DNA from: Spirodela intermedia
Taxonomy: Eukaryota > Streptophyta > Magnoliopsida > Alismatales > Araceae
NCBI GenBank assembly: GCA_902729315.2
Contig: LR746270.1
Span: 732,501 to 796,500, forward strand
Direction: 5' to 3'
Length of the DNA stretch: 64,000 nucleotides
Positions within the stretch are counted from its first letter, which is position 1. The number at the start of each line of letters is the position of its first letter. Made by a program: the position numbers and the translations under genes. The notes below the pieces were generated by a model. It made no database searches, had not been told where the DNA came from, and saw only the letters and a list, made by a program, of their open reading frames with translations. Shown one piece after another: positions 23,701 to 35,548 of the stretch.

Positions 23701-26700
23701 GCCAAGCTAAAAGGTGGGCTTGTTGGCCCCCGCGATCTTTTTATAAATGAGGCAGACTCTAAAATAAATGCCTGCATGACAGAATAACCTCCTTTTTATT
23801 GAAAAGTTTAATTGTCTCTTTCGAATTGTGAAATATTGTTCTATTGTTTTCATTTAACCCACTTAGTTTAATTGCTCATTCTTTTCATTTTATTCTTCTA
23901 GGAATTTCTCGTTCTGCGAAAGGCTATTCCATGATATCTGTTCTTGAAACAATGAAAACATTTTCCGTTGAGGATTGTCTGACTGAGGAAGCTGTAGTTA
24001 CCAAGCTTCGTACTTGTCAGTACCATTATTTGTTTCTGCATTCCACTCTGCGACAGAATTCTTCAGGTTTGACTGTTCTGTTTTCCTTATGATACATTTC
24101 ATTTAAGTCTAAGAGGCTCCTAAGTTACAGGTTTATTTTCATGTTCTTGGGTGTCAAAAGTATCAAGACAATGTCTCCATTTTTTAAAGTAATGCTCTAG
24201 GTATAGATGCTTTTATTCTTCAGTAAAGTTACAGCTTGGAATTAGATGGTTTAAATATGTGAGGAGCCGTACTCTATTTCTTTGTTTCTCTTTTCTTCAT
24301 GGGATAGGTTGGGAACGGTGGGAATCTCTGTTCTCTACCAGGACGTGAAGGGAAATCGATTCAGTGCATAAATTTTTTTTTTAATTGAAATAACAAAAAC
24401 CTGCCTTTTCGTTTGTTTTCAATCTTTGAAAGTTTGTTTTTCAATATGATTCAAACTTGCTCCTACTAGATTGTATCATTTTGAACATGTCTAGACTAGG
24501 TGTTCTGTCTACTGCATGACATCAGTTTCCGTCACAATTCAGTCTTATTTTACTGGGTAACATTTTATAGGCTTTTACATTTGATTTAAAACATGAGCAT
24601 AAATCCTCTTGTCATGAAAGTTCCTGACTCGCATGCAGAAAACCTGTTATCCAGGAACTTGTCGCTGGGGAGAATTTGGTGAAGGGGGACTGTTATGGGG
24701 TGAGTGCAACCACAAATCTTTTGAGTGGTTTGACGGGGCTCCTGTTGAAGAGCTTTTGTGCAAGGTATGTGTTTTGGCTATTCAATTTTTTTCCTCGGTG
24801 GTGTTCTTATCTATCCTCATTGCTGAACCTTTGTCATGACAACTAGGATAGTTTGTGTCAAATTAGTTCACTGATAATTAAGAGGTTAGTCTATTTGGTT
24901 GAGTGATCTGAACATGTTTAACATGCACTGTTAATGGAATCTGTCAGAAGCAGGCTCTTAGAAACTGAAAACCAAGTTGCAGTTCTTTCCTCATCGTCAT
25001 GTCTGGCCAAGTTGCAATTTCTCATATATTTATATATAAATTTTCATTGGTTTTAGTTCGCCGTATTTAGAATAACATTTTACCAACATGATGCGATTAT
25101 TTGTTTGTTTGAAGGTACGGGATATTTATGGTCTTGATCAGGAAACATCATTTCGAAACGTAACTATTTCCTCAGAAAAAAGACCCCGCTCGATATATCT
25201 TCCGACAGCAACTCAAATTGGTTATTATCCCTACTTTTCTTTTGTTCTTATCTTTGATCATGTGTTCTCTCCAAGCCATGTTTTCTTCTGGTAGATAATT
25301 GACCATTTGTTTCCCCTTCGTAAGCTAGATTCTTTTGATATTTTGTCAAGCATATGTTTCCTTCGTTCTGTAGGAGTCATCCCGACAGAGGGTATACCCA
25401 GCTTATTGAAGGTTCTTCTTCCATCGATTTGCACAGGGCTTCCCGTGCTGTAAGTGGAATGATTAACAGCTTTTATCATTATGATGTTTTCTAGATTTGC
25501 TGTATTACGAAGCAGAGGTCTTGATAGATGAAATGGTCAAGTAGAGATAGTGTTAACTGTGGAAGCCGTTCAGTTATATCATTCAATATAGTCTGCCACC
25601 CATTCTTTATGGATAAATCTAGCTCTCTAAAGGATGGGGAATTTGAGGTGAAACTCTTATGCAAATCTTCTATTATTTATATTCCATATGTTAGTCTATA
25701 AAGTAATGAGAATGATCAACTTCCTACACATGCAGGATCTTATCATTATAATAATTGAAAAAAATTCTAGATGCCTGCCTTCAGACAATGAAAACTATGA
25801 TCAACTACCTGCGAAGTTTGTGTCGAAGTTATTACAACCTACGAGTGTGTTCTACAGTTTTATTGAAGTAGGTACGGATGCAGAAAGTCTCTGTATCATT
25901 CGTCACAATTTTAAAATCGTCACTGATGTAAAGTTTTCTTTGAACTTCATATAATATTGGACGCTTCTGCTACCTGAAATCTGGGAAACAGTCTTTGCTC
26001 AGGTTTTGGTGATTGCATACATTCTATAAATTAGATACATAATCACCCGAATGTCTAGCAGCCGCAGATCTCTCTAGAATCTCACCCCTCTTTTTATTTT
26101 GGAATTTTCCTCAACGTCACATAGACTCTTGATCTCTCTTCAAATAGAAGACCATCAGGATTTGACAAGAGGCTTTATGTTACATTTACTACAGTTTGCT
26201 ATGATGGCATTGACGTATTTGTCTCCTGTGTGTTTCTACTTAATGTTGCTAGACTGGGGATCTCTCATGGCTTTTTTGGGTGCATCTCTCATTTAATAGG
26301 TTTTAATACGGTAGGTAAAAAATTTACCATTTCTTGAACTGAAATGTAAGGATTTGAAAAACTAAACACGTTGTGTCTATTTTTGATCCAGTTTTTACTG
26401 CTCTGTAGCCAACAGCTTCAATGACAAAACGCTCCTAATCACGATTTTAGCTAAAACAACCATTTTTTATTGTATTCTTTCGAACTGAGTGTCTATTCGC
26501 TTCATAATTGGTTTTCATTTCTGTGGATGTGATCATCTGATTCTGGTATTTTTCTGTAAGGTCATACTTTTATTTCACATGTCTTCTTGTAACTTTCTGC
26601 AAAATTACAGACTTGCGCGTTTTTACTTCATCCTCTTTCTTACAGTCCCTCTTTTCATTGACACAGAAACTGCCATTCATTTTTTTATGTCTCAGGTATT

Positions 26701-29700
26701 TAAGAGACCTTCTTCTGAACCCTCCCACATATGTTATTGCCTCAGCAATTCAAGGTATGAAGTTGTAACTGTTTTCCCTTGAGGTGCGGAAATATTTGGC
26801 TGTTTTCAATTCTATTTTGATATTAAAAGAAATGACCTCTTTTGTTGAGCGTTACTAAGAATGTCGCCTTGTAGATATTATGCATGTCTGGTTGATATCT
26901 TAGCAAAAGATTGAGAGGACAATCTTAAAAACGCTCAGTTTAATGTGTCACGAAGAAAAAGTCAGACATACAACTCCGAGGGACTATAGGACACGGCGTC
27001 TGTACACAATAATAAAATATTCAGAAAAGAAATTAGGATGGGGCTGAGGTAAGAAATATGAAATTCTGCTGGAGAGCTTGTAGGTATGATTGGAAACGGG
27101 TGCAAAAGCAGTTTGGACTGCTCATCCCTTGAATTATTTGTCCGAATCAATTTGAGTATTGATGGATGATTATTTAACCATCTTTGGACTGGTGCATGCC
27201 ATTACCTCTCTCTATTTTGGGCCTGAATTGGCGTGGATATGATTCTATTCTCTTGACATTCGTTGCAGCTTCGGATATTGTTGGGTTATGAAGAATTTTG
27301 GTGAGTGGAAAGCAGGTCTTTTGGGTATAGAGCGTAAATAAGTGATTTTTGTTTTCTATTTTAAATGGCTCTGGAAGATTTTCTTTTTCAGACTATCATA
27401 AATATATTTGACTGTAAATCTAATTTTTTTTGCGTTTTTTTTTCCCCCGTTTCTCTCCACTTTTCTGCCTGTTATGAACGCCTCGCTGAATCAAATTCAT
27501 TTTTGCAGAAGCATGCAAACTTATGAGCAATGTGACATGCTCAATTCCTGAGTTCACGTGCACGTCACCAGCAAAGGTCCTGAAACTCACCCGCACCTCT
27601 AGAGTATATTGAAATTCCACCACCTTTATTTTCTATTATATATTTACTTCCGTTGACTTTATCCTTATAAATGTCCAGAATGCTGCACTGCTCTCTGGAA
27701 GCTGAAAATCTCTCTGTTGTGTAATTGTCATTTTTTGACTAGTTTACTACTATCTTAGCAAGTTCGTATTGTTAGGTTACCATTAAATGTTTTGGTTATT
27801 ACGTAAACATAAATGTACCATGTCTATGACAAATCACTGATTTGCAGTCACTATAATTATTTACACGTTCACACCACCCTATATTTATGAAAATATGTTC
27901 TGACTTGATGAATATATCAGATTTGTGCTTCTCCTTCCCACCTTAGCACGGCTTTGACTAAGGTGGGAATAGATGTCAATGAGCGGCTAATATAAAAACG
28001 AGCTGTTGATGAGTCTACAGGTCAAAGAGAAGATAAAGAGGCACACATATTATAATCTAGTATATCAAAAAGCATAGTCCTTCACATCGAATCTCTGTCA
28101 ATTTCTGGCTAATGAGTCAACGTGCTCTGCAAATTAGCCCACCTAACCGCCAATTAATGGACAGTTTTTAGCCACTTCATGCCTAAACCGAATTTTTTTG
28201 GGGGAATGGATGAGCTTCTCATGCATCTATTTGGCTGTATGAATCTTTCTCCACCTGTGCAAGACTTCCTAATTTTCTGATCTTTGTTTTTTGATTTTTG
28301 AGTCACTATAGTAGCGTCAGTTATTTGACTTGTCCAAATTACATCTCTTACACATTGAATGGATGCTTTGGCAGCTTGTGAAATTGCTGGAATCAAAGGA
28401 GGCTAATCATATTGAATTCTCCCGAATCAAGCATATGGTTGATGAGGTTATGCTGATGTATAAAAACGATCAGCTTTATCCAATTCTACAATTTTTGATG
28501 GATCCTACTTGGACAGCAACAGGACTGAGAATGGAACCAGAGATACTGGTGAATGGCCTCCCATTGTTTAGTGACTATTTTGTCTATCCTGTTCATTCCA
28601 ATAGAAAGGAGAAGTTAGTTTTTTATTGTCATCATATTTTGAATGGAACAGTCCGTGGAACGAATGCTTTGTGTTCCATCAAAGTGTGGTACTGTCAGTC
28701 TGGTTTGGAATCCAGTAGTTCTATAACCGATGGTTATTAGCCGCTAGTGGGAGATTGCGGGAGATAAACCCATGCTGTGTCCAACTCTTGGATCCTCGTC
28801 CATCTTTCTGTTGGCTTTGATTTTTTCTGTTTTGACAGAGGACCATCTGTGAATTAAACTCTGCAAATATCTGACGACTTTTACTTATGGCGTTGGTTTT
28901 TTGTTTTTTTCCTAGGTCAAGGAGTGCGAACTGATCTCACAAAGGATCGGTGAAATGATTTCTCTAGACGGTGAAACAGATCAAGGGATAAGTTCTTTTG
29001 AGTTCATCCCTGTAGACTTTTTTGAAGATATGGAGTCCCCATGGAAGGGCCGTGTGAAGAGGGTTCATGCAGAGCTGGCTTTTGCAGAAGTGGACATTGC
29101 TGCTGAGGCCTTATCAAATGCTGTATGTATCGGCGAATACAATTATATCTTGTCATATGATTTGAGCACTTGACACACTGTGTATTGTGATTTAGAGATA
29201 GCTATGTGGTCATGAGCAAAAAAGTCTTCAAAGCGTATGCAGAAAAAAATGGTCATGATGAGGGCATCAAAATAACGCTTTAGATTCTAATGGCATCAAT
29301 TTTTTAGAATTTAGTTCACTCTCCATAGTTGATCTGAAACCATGCAACATCCTCTGTAGTTTACTTTGGTGGATAATAAAGAACTTGTACAAATGTCATA
29401 GCCTCTGCAACTGTAACCACTATTCTAAGCCACAATCCTTTTTTCCATCATCAGTAATTTATCACCTTATTTTATCCCTTTTCTCCTTAGGTTATTGAAG
29501 ATTTTGTTCCGATTATTTCAAGAATAAAGGCTGTTGTATCCCCTCTTGGTGGACCAAGGGGAGATATCTCTTATGCAAGAGAGCATGAAGCTGTTTGGTT
29601 CAAGGGCAAGCGCTTTGCACCAACAGTCTGGGCGGGTACTTCTGGGGAAGAACAAATAAAACAACTAAAACCTGCCATGGATTCAAAAGGTAGAAAGGTC

Positions 29701-32700
29701 GGAGAAGAATGGTTTACCACTTGCAAGGTTGATGATGCATTGAACAGGTACATCTGTGTTTGGTATTGGTGGTAATTGTATTTGTCTATTCGATGCATAT
29801 GTTTCAGCAATCTATGCTTGGTATCCTATGTTAGAGCTTTATTTTTCTGATCGAGCTTCAGAGATAGTTTTCATTTGTTTATTTATTGACAATATTTTTT
29901 TTTAATTCTTATTTCTGAGGATCCCCTTTTCCCTTGAACTGTAATAGTTGATTGCCTTAACCTGTGTTATTTCATATCAGGTACCATGAGGCTAATGCTG
30001 CGGCAACGGCTAAGGTTTTGGAAATACTGAAGGGACTTTCCGTTGAGTTGGAGGCTAAGATCAATATCCTTGTCTTCTCATCCATGTTGCTCATCATAGC
30101 AAAGGCTCTTTTTGGACATGTCTGGTGGGGGGCTTAAACTTCAATTTTTTTCAACCAGAGGAATTTTTTTTATAATTGTTCTTGAATAAGCTTTATATTC
30201 AACATAGTTTCTTTAAAATTCATTCATTGCTAACTAGCACCTACTGTATATATAATTTCTAACTACCAGAATATAGTGAGGGTGTTTTCCCCCATGTATC
30301 ATGAAGTGCACATTCCTCACCATCTGTCTTCTCGGCTTTTCTTGGGTCACTACACAGTTCTGAGCTCCATAGGGGGTCTTTCGCAACTGATCTCTTAGAT
30401 TCCAGGAAAGATTTTCAGCCAAACTCTACGAGAAAAACAACTAGGAACCCTTCTACACTACCTAAGAGGCAATAAGGCACTGGGCGTCCTGCAATATGAA
30501 TTGTGCGTAAATAGAGGACTATATTTCATGACTTGTGAGAATCACGGTATAAGAGACGCAATGTGTTATGTTTTGTATGGATAAAGAAGGTTAGTGACTC
30601 GCTATCACTACAAAGATGAGGGCCTTATCAGTTAATTTCATAATGTGGTCTACGTAGGAACATGAGTTACTTCATATACATTATACGATTGGATTTCAGT
30701 TCCTTGAATGCGCTTAAAATGTTTTTAGCCCTTCAATGTGGCTTTTTAGTCCTCAAGTGGGGACATAGAGGTTATGTTCTACGCAAAGGATCTCTAGAAT
30801 TTGTGTTACTAATCTCTCGAGTGGTTGTGCATATGATCCTCCGCAATCTTTCAAACTTGTAAATTCATTTTCTCCAAGGAATCCATTAAATTTTGGCACC
30901 AAGGTGAATCTTGACCTGGAATGTCTCAAAGTATTCGCGAACATGTCTTAAGATCTTCTGCAGTTGTAGCTGAAATGTCTATTCGAGCCTACCTATTTAC
31001 ACATGTTCCTTGCTACGACTTTCAATGAACATGTTGCCAATTCATGGCATATTCTAAGCTTCCACACTCCGTTGGCTGTTTTGCAGTGAAGGTCGAAGGA
31101 GGAAATGGGTGTTTCCTCAAATTACTGAGTTCTGCAGATCTGAGGTAAGATACTGCAAGATGATGCGTCATAATGAGGGGATGTTTCTGCCCCGTCATTA
31201 ACTGGTTAATGTACATATTACATGTATTTTCTTCCTTATAAGATATGACTCTATTTGACACATAACTTGAAGAAGACAACTCTGATTACACAAGGCCGTG
31301 GTCGGTGTATTTTTGAACTGAAAATTATCTGATTTAAGATTCAGATTGGTCTGACCAAGGGTTCGCATGTTCTTCTTCAAACACCAGTTTGACCAACAGT
31401 TTGGTAGCATTATGGTTATCCAGAACCTCACTAAAGCCCACCTTCTTCATCTTCTTGATAAACGGAGAGAGCATGAGTTTATTACTTTGTCTTCTTTCTG
31501 GATTTAAGCAAGAAATCGAACAATGCCTGTTTGAGGAGCTTCAAATTGTTGCAGGATAAAGAGGTTTTGGACGCGCCTAAGAGAATGGAGCTGATAGGAT
31601 TGTCGCCCTATTGGTTTGACATTGCGGAGGGCAGTGGAATAAGAAACACTGTCGACATGCAGTCCATGTTCCTCCTCACTGGACCAAATGGCGGCGGTAA
31701 ATCCAGCTTACTTCGGTCAATATGCGCCGCCGCATTACTCGGCATTTGTGGGCTCATGGTCCCTGCGGAGTCAGCTCTTGTTCCTCATTTCGACTCCATA
31801 ATGCTGCACATGAAATCTTATGATAGTCCCGCCGATGGGAAGAGCTCCTTTCAGGTCACTGTTCTTGAACCAGTTGACCTTTTCCCGCTGTCTCTCTTCA
31901 TGATGGCATATAAGTAGATCTGATTTAGAAATAAAATTAAAAAAATCTGTCAAGAAACCAAGATTCTTTGTTTCCATTATTTCCGTTAATTTTCTAGAAT
32001 TAATTTGATCATTTATATTTTCATATGCTCGTGTATATGGTTGGATCTCATTTCTGATGAAATATCTCTGTTTGTTGTCATCTTCCAGTGAAATTAAAAG
32101 AAAAAAACCCATTGAAATAGAAAATTATCGATTTCCGTCATTTCGGCTAATTTTCTGGATCTGATCCGTTCTTCATATGATTATGAATTTTACATGTACA
32201 AATATTTATTTATTTCTTATTTGGGAAACCAACCCAAGAAACTCCATTCATTATACATATGATTCTATGATACCTTGTACAGATTGAAATGTCGGAGCTG
32301 CGCTCATTGGTCACCGGGGCCTCCTCGAGGAGCTTAGTTCTCATCGACGAGATCTGCAGGGGCACAGAGACTGCCAAAGGGACCTGCATCGCCGGCAGCA
32401 TCATCGAAACCCTTGACGCTGTGGGCTGCCTCGGCATCGTTTCCACTCATCTGCATGGCATCTTTGACCTGCCGCTGTCCGTCAAGAATGTGGTCAACAA
32501 GGCCATGGGCACAGAGATCGTCGATGGCCACGTCAGACCCACCTGGAAAATGGGAGACGGGGTCTGCAGAGAGAGCCTAGCCTTCGAAACCGCACTCAAG
32601 GAGGGCTTTCCGGAGGCAATCATCAGAAGGGCCGGGGAGCTGTATCTCTCCACAGAGAAGGAGATCTCAGAGAGCAGAGATACTGGTGAGAGCCCGCAGC

Positions 32701-33148
32701 TTTCGAAGGTGGAAGCTCTCCATGAGGCGTCTGCTTCTTCCAAGGTGAGGCTCTTCTCTTCCTCCGGAGGGGAGGAGGGTTTCAGGTCCCGGCAGATTTT
32801 GATGGAGGAAGTGGAGAAGGCCGTCACTGTGATATGCCGGAAGAAATTGATCGACCTCCACAAGAGCAAGATCATACAGAATCTCTCTGAGGTTGCTTGC
32901 ACGTACGTCGACGCCAGGGAACAGCCGCCTCCCTCGACAATAGGCTCATCGAGCATCTACATTCTCTTCAGACCTGACAAGAGATTATACGTTGGACAGG
33001 TTCGTCTCCCTCTCTCTCTCTCTCTCTCTCGCTCGCTAATCTCAGGTGATTCCTACTTTACGTAAATTCTCATAGACTCAACCCATTAATATTCCTTAGC
33101 TATCCCATTATCAGACATGTGCCCTACCCCCCTCTTCACTCCCCCTAT

Positions 33149-33180
<32 letters not shown>

Positions 33181-33390
33181 TCTCAGATTACTTCTACTTT
33201 AAGTAAATTCTCATAAACTCAACCCATTAATATTCCATGGCTATCATCAGACATGTGGCCAACCCCCTCTCTTCTCTCCCCCCATGTCTCTCTCGCTAAT
33301 CTCAGGTTATTCCTACTTTTAAGTAAATTCTCGTAGACTCAACCCATTAGTATTCCATAGCTATCCCATTATCAGACATGTGCCCTACCC

Positions 33391-33437
<47 letters not shown>

Positions 33438-33813
33438 TCTCAGGCTCATCTCTCTGGTAAGTTCATGTGAAGGTGGCAAGGGTCAGGCCTTGAGCATGGT
33501 AGAGCCTGGTGTGGAGACCAAAATTCTGGGCTTTTCTCTGAGCTCAGGCTAACCCTCAGAATATTCCATGCAGACCGACGACCTCTCAGGCAGAGTCCGC
33601 ACCCACCGCTCGGAGGAGGGCTTGCAGGGCTCTCCATTCTTGTACCTCCTGCTCCCAGGGAAGAGCGTGGCCAGCGAGATCGAGACCCTTCTCATCAACC
33701 AGCTCCCCCTCCTGGGCTTCCCCCTCGCCAACAGACTCGACGGCAAGCATCGCAACTTCGGCACTCTCACCCTCTCCATCGAAACCCCCCCCCTTACCCC
33801 ATCACGCCAATGA
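17708..33813 (+). CDS. MSH1: DNA mismatch repair protein MSH1, organellar
   Basis: MutS homologue that suppresses ectopic recombination in plant mitochondria and plastids. Exons: 17708-17820, 18003-18059, 18231-18363, 18447-18544, 19462-19537, 20264-20383, 22054-22101, 22619-22683, 22799-22884, 23902-24066, 24655-24764, 25115-25220, 25374-25449, 26696-26754, 27509-27576, 28375-28548, 28916-29122, 29491-29747, 29981-30124, 31087-31144, 31555-31854, 32283-32999, 33574-33813. All phases close: 1158 residues. Arabidopsis MSH1 has 1118. The N-terminal presequence starts MHWLISRSL. The mismatch-binding FYE motif (VGEFYEAVGFDA) is near residue 160. Walker A TGPNGGGKSS is near 782 and Walker B LVLIDEICRGTETAKG near 860. 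A C-terminal GIY-YIG nuclease domain (about 1063-1145) includes IYILFRPDKRLYVGQ|TDDL. Exon 2 (57 bases) is the least certain. The last 15 or so residues after KHRNFGT are not conserved. Confidence 0.96.
20684..21020. repeat. Diverged repeat pair in MSH1 intron 6, possible old transposon piece
   Basis: TACCCAGTCTT followed by a GGTTAC/ACATTCTTCAC-type block occurs at about 20688 and again at about 20941, both with a downstream TTCATTCTT..AGAAT.. segment. Between them is GGGAATGAGAATGAGTTTAC, a motif type common in hAT-like miniature elements. No terminal inverted repeats or target duplication could be defined. Confidence 0.4.
23230..23790. other. Compositionally distinct block in MSH1 intron 9
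   Basis: The stretch of about 560 bases between MSH1 exons 9 and 10 is GC-richer than the surrounding intron and has open frames on both strands. No recognisable protein domain is present. It may be a decayed insertion, but no ends could be located. Confidence 0.3.
27935..27969. repeat. Perfect 12-bp inverted repeat in MSH1 intron 15
   Basis: TTCCCACCTTAG at 27935-27946 is the exact reverse complement of CTAAGGTGGGAA at 27958-27969, leaving an 11-base loop. It can form a hairpin in DNA or in the pre-mRNA. Confidence 0.85.
33036..33434 (+). repeat. Three tandem copies with CT runs in the last MSH1 intron
   Basis: The block AATCTCAGGTNATTCCTACTTT.AGTAAATTCTCATAGACTCAACCCATTA.TATTCC..AGCTATCCCATTATCAGACATGTG recurs at about 33040, 33180 and 33298, in pieces. 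Copies are separated by CT/CCCC tracts and the array ends in a pure CT run at 33396-33434. Unit length is about 115-140 bases. It fills most of the intron between exons 22 and 23, and each copy carries a CTCAG that resembles a splice acceptor. Confidence 0.92.
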
Positions 33814-35548
33814 ACCAGTGGACCCCCCCACCACCATCTTTTGGTAGCCCTCCGACCGGGCTCATCCCTCCATATTACCCCATTTGGTACCCCCACCGGC
33901 CGGACGATGTCCCAGGTGAGCAGCAGCAGCAGCAGCAGCCCAGCTGCTCTGTAAAGCTGCAACCTTTGGAGATCCACGGTAAGATGCGCCGATTCTTGCC
34001 CAAGTTTCTTTCAACAGCAAGAGAGAGAGAGAGAGAGAGAGAGAAACTGATCCCGGAGGATTTCGAGAGAGAGAGACCTCTCAATCACCCGCGTGACTGG
34101 GGAAGATAAATAAATATATATCTGGTACAATAAATATGGGACATTTAATTGGGGTGATCGGGCCGACCGTGTGAAGAGGGAACCCTCCAATACGGGCCAT
34201 TAAATTCTTAAATATTAAATAAATAGGAAATTGAATAATCCGTATCCCGAAAAGTCCCCATCTTTTGGGACAGGCTGTCGGGTCCCTGCCTAACGCCGCG
34301 GGGCCAATGTCACGTGCACTCCATGCCACTGGGTGATTTTCCAGCGGCTCGGCCACGCAGTCTGGCTCAGGGAAGGTAAGCTCCCCTACGGTGAGTAGAT
34401 CGGGAGGGTTGAATACACGTCATGCGGCCCGGGGAAGGTATCTGACGTGGGATATTTCTATTGGGTGTTGTCAGAGTACGGTCCTACTTGGTATCTAGAG
34501 GGTGGGGGTTTGTAGGGTAGGGCCTCTCACGTGAGCGCGGCTCTCCTAGAAAGTCGGTGCACCCACCGCGCCATTACCACTGCGCAGTGTAAGCACAGTC
34601 GTCCCCGACTAACAGCTCAGAGCCTGGTCCTCCGTCGACCTCTCCGGCGGTGCTCGCCGGAGTCGGGGAGCCCTCCCGTCGGAGCACCAGGGAGGTTGTG
34701 GCGGAGGGAGGGAGCAGCCGGAGTCGGCGGTCTGCTGTGGCGGCGCAATGCGTGACGGCGGCCGGAGGTGGGTTCATCTAACCCTCTGTTTTGAGCCCTC
34801 GTCGCCTCGTCCATCGGAGCCAGTGTTCGGCCTTCCAAAGGATGTGTTCCCCCGCCGGCGACTGCTATCCGATCGTTGCTCTCCCTCTTTCTTGCCCTCC
34901 GGCGAGAAGATGAGCGAGGGGTGGGGGGAGTGGATTCTGGAACACGGAGCTTTGATTTTTATTTTAGCGGGAGAGCTTCTTTCGTCGGCGTCTTCTGGTT
35001 CTGGTCTCCCTCCCTCCGTGATTTTCCTAAAAGAGGAGGAGGCTTTTTGACATGGCCAGGCTTCTATGGATCTCCGTCTCCTCTCTGGCTGGAACAGGTC
35101 TCCTCCATTTCTGCATTCTGGATTCTTCCCCATTTTTCTGCAACTGCGGGCGTTATTCCCTGCTTGTCTCGATGTGGATGAAGAAAAAGGTTCGGAATCC
35201 GGGACTAGGTTTAGGGCGCCAGTTTGGGCATTTTGCTCTGAAAGTTTTCGTTATGCGTTGCTTCCGCGTCTGCAAGCTGTTACCATAAGTCCGCCTCTCC
35301 CCTCGTCGGAATCTTCGCAAAATCTGCGGATTGTTTCTAATTCTGGCTCGTGTGATGACATCTGCAGAGCGACGGGAGCGGCCGGGACGAGGAGCTGCTT
35401 CTCTACTTATGCGAAGACGTCCTAGTCGTTGGCGACGCTGGTGAGTTCAACGATGGCGCTCTGGTGGGCGGCGATGGGGAAGAGTGGAAGAGATGGGGGG
35501 CCCTCTGATGTGCTCCTCCTCTTGTTTTCTAAAATCTCAGGTGCCAAG
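33814..35548 (+). other. MSH1 3' flank and 5' leader/promoter of the DUF4378 gene
   Basis: The region starts with a CCACC-rich segment, a (CAG)n stretch near 33918-33937 and a GA run at 34019-34043. These are probably MSH1 3' UTR or flank. G-boxes (CACGTG) lie at 34311-34316 and 34528-34533. From about 34600 the sequence is GC-rich with a likely 5' UTR exon and a leader intron ending TCTCAG at 35540. Open frames in between have no family match. Confidence 0.5.

Noticed and set aside
23548..23787. 79-codon frame in MSH1 intron 9 as a nested gene
   Set aside because: No recognisable domain; the flanking exons splice in frame without it.
33810..34109. Poly-Gln plus-strand frame after MSH1
   Set aside because: Overlaps the MSH1 stop region and passes through CAG and GA simple repeats; no domain or splice support.
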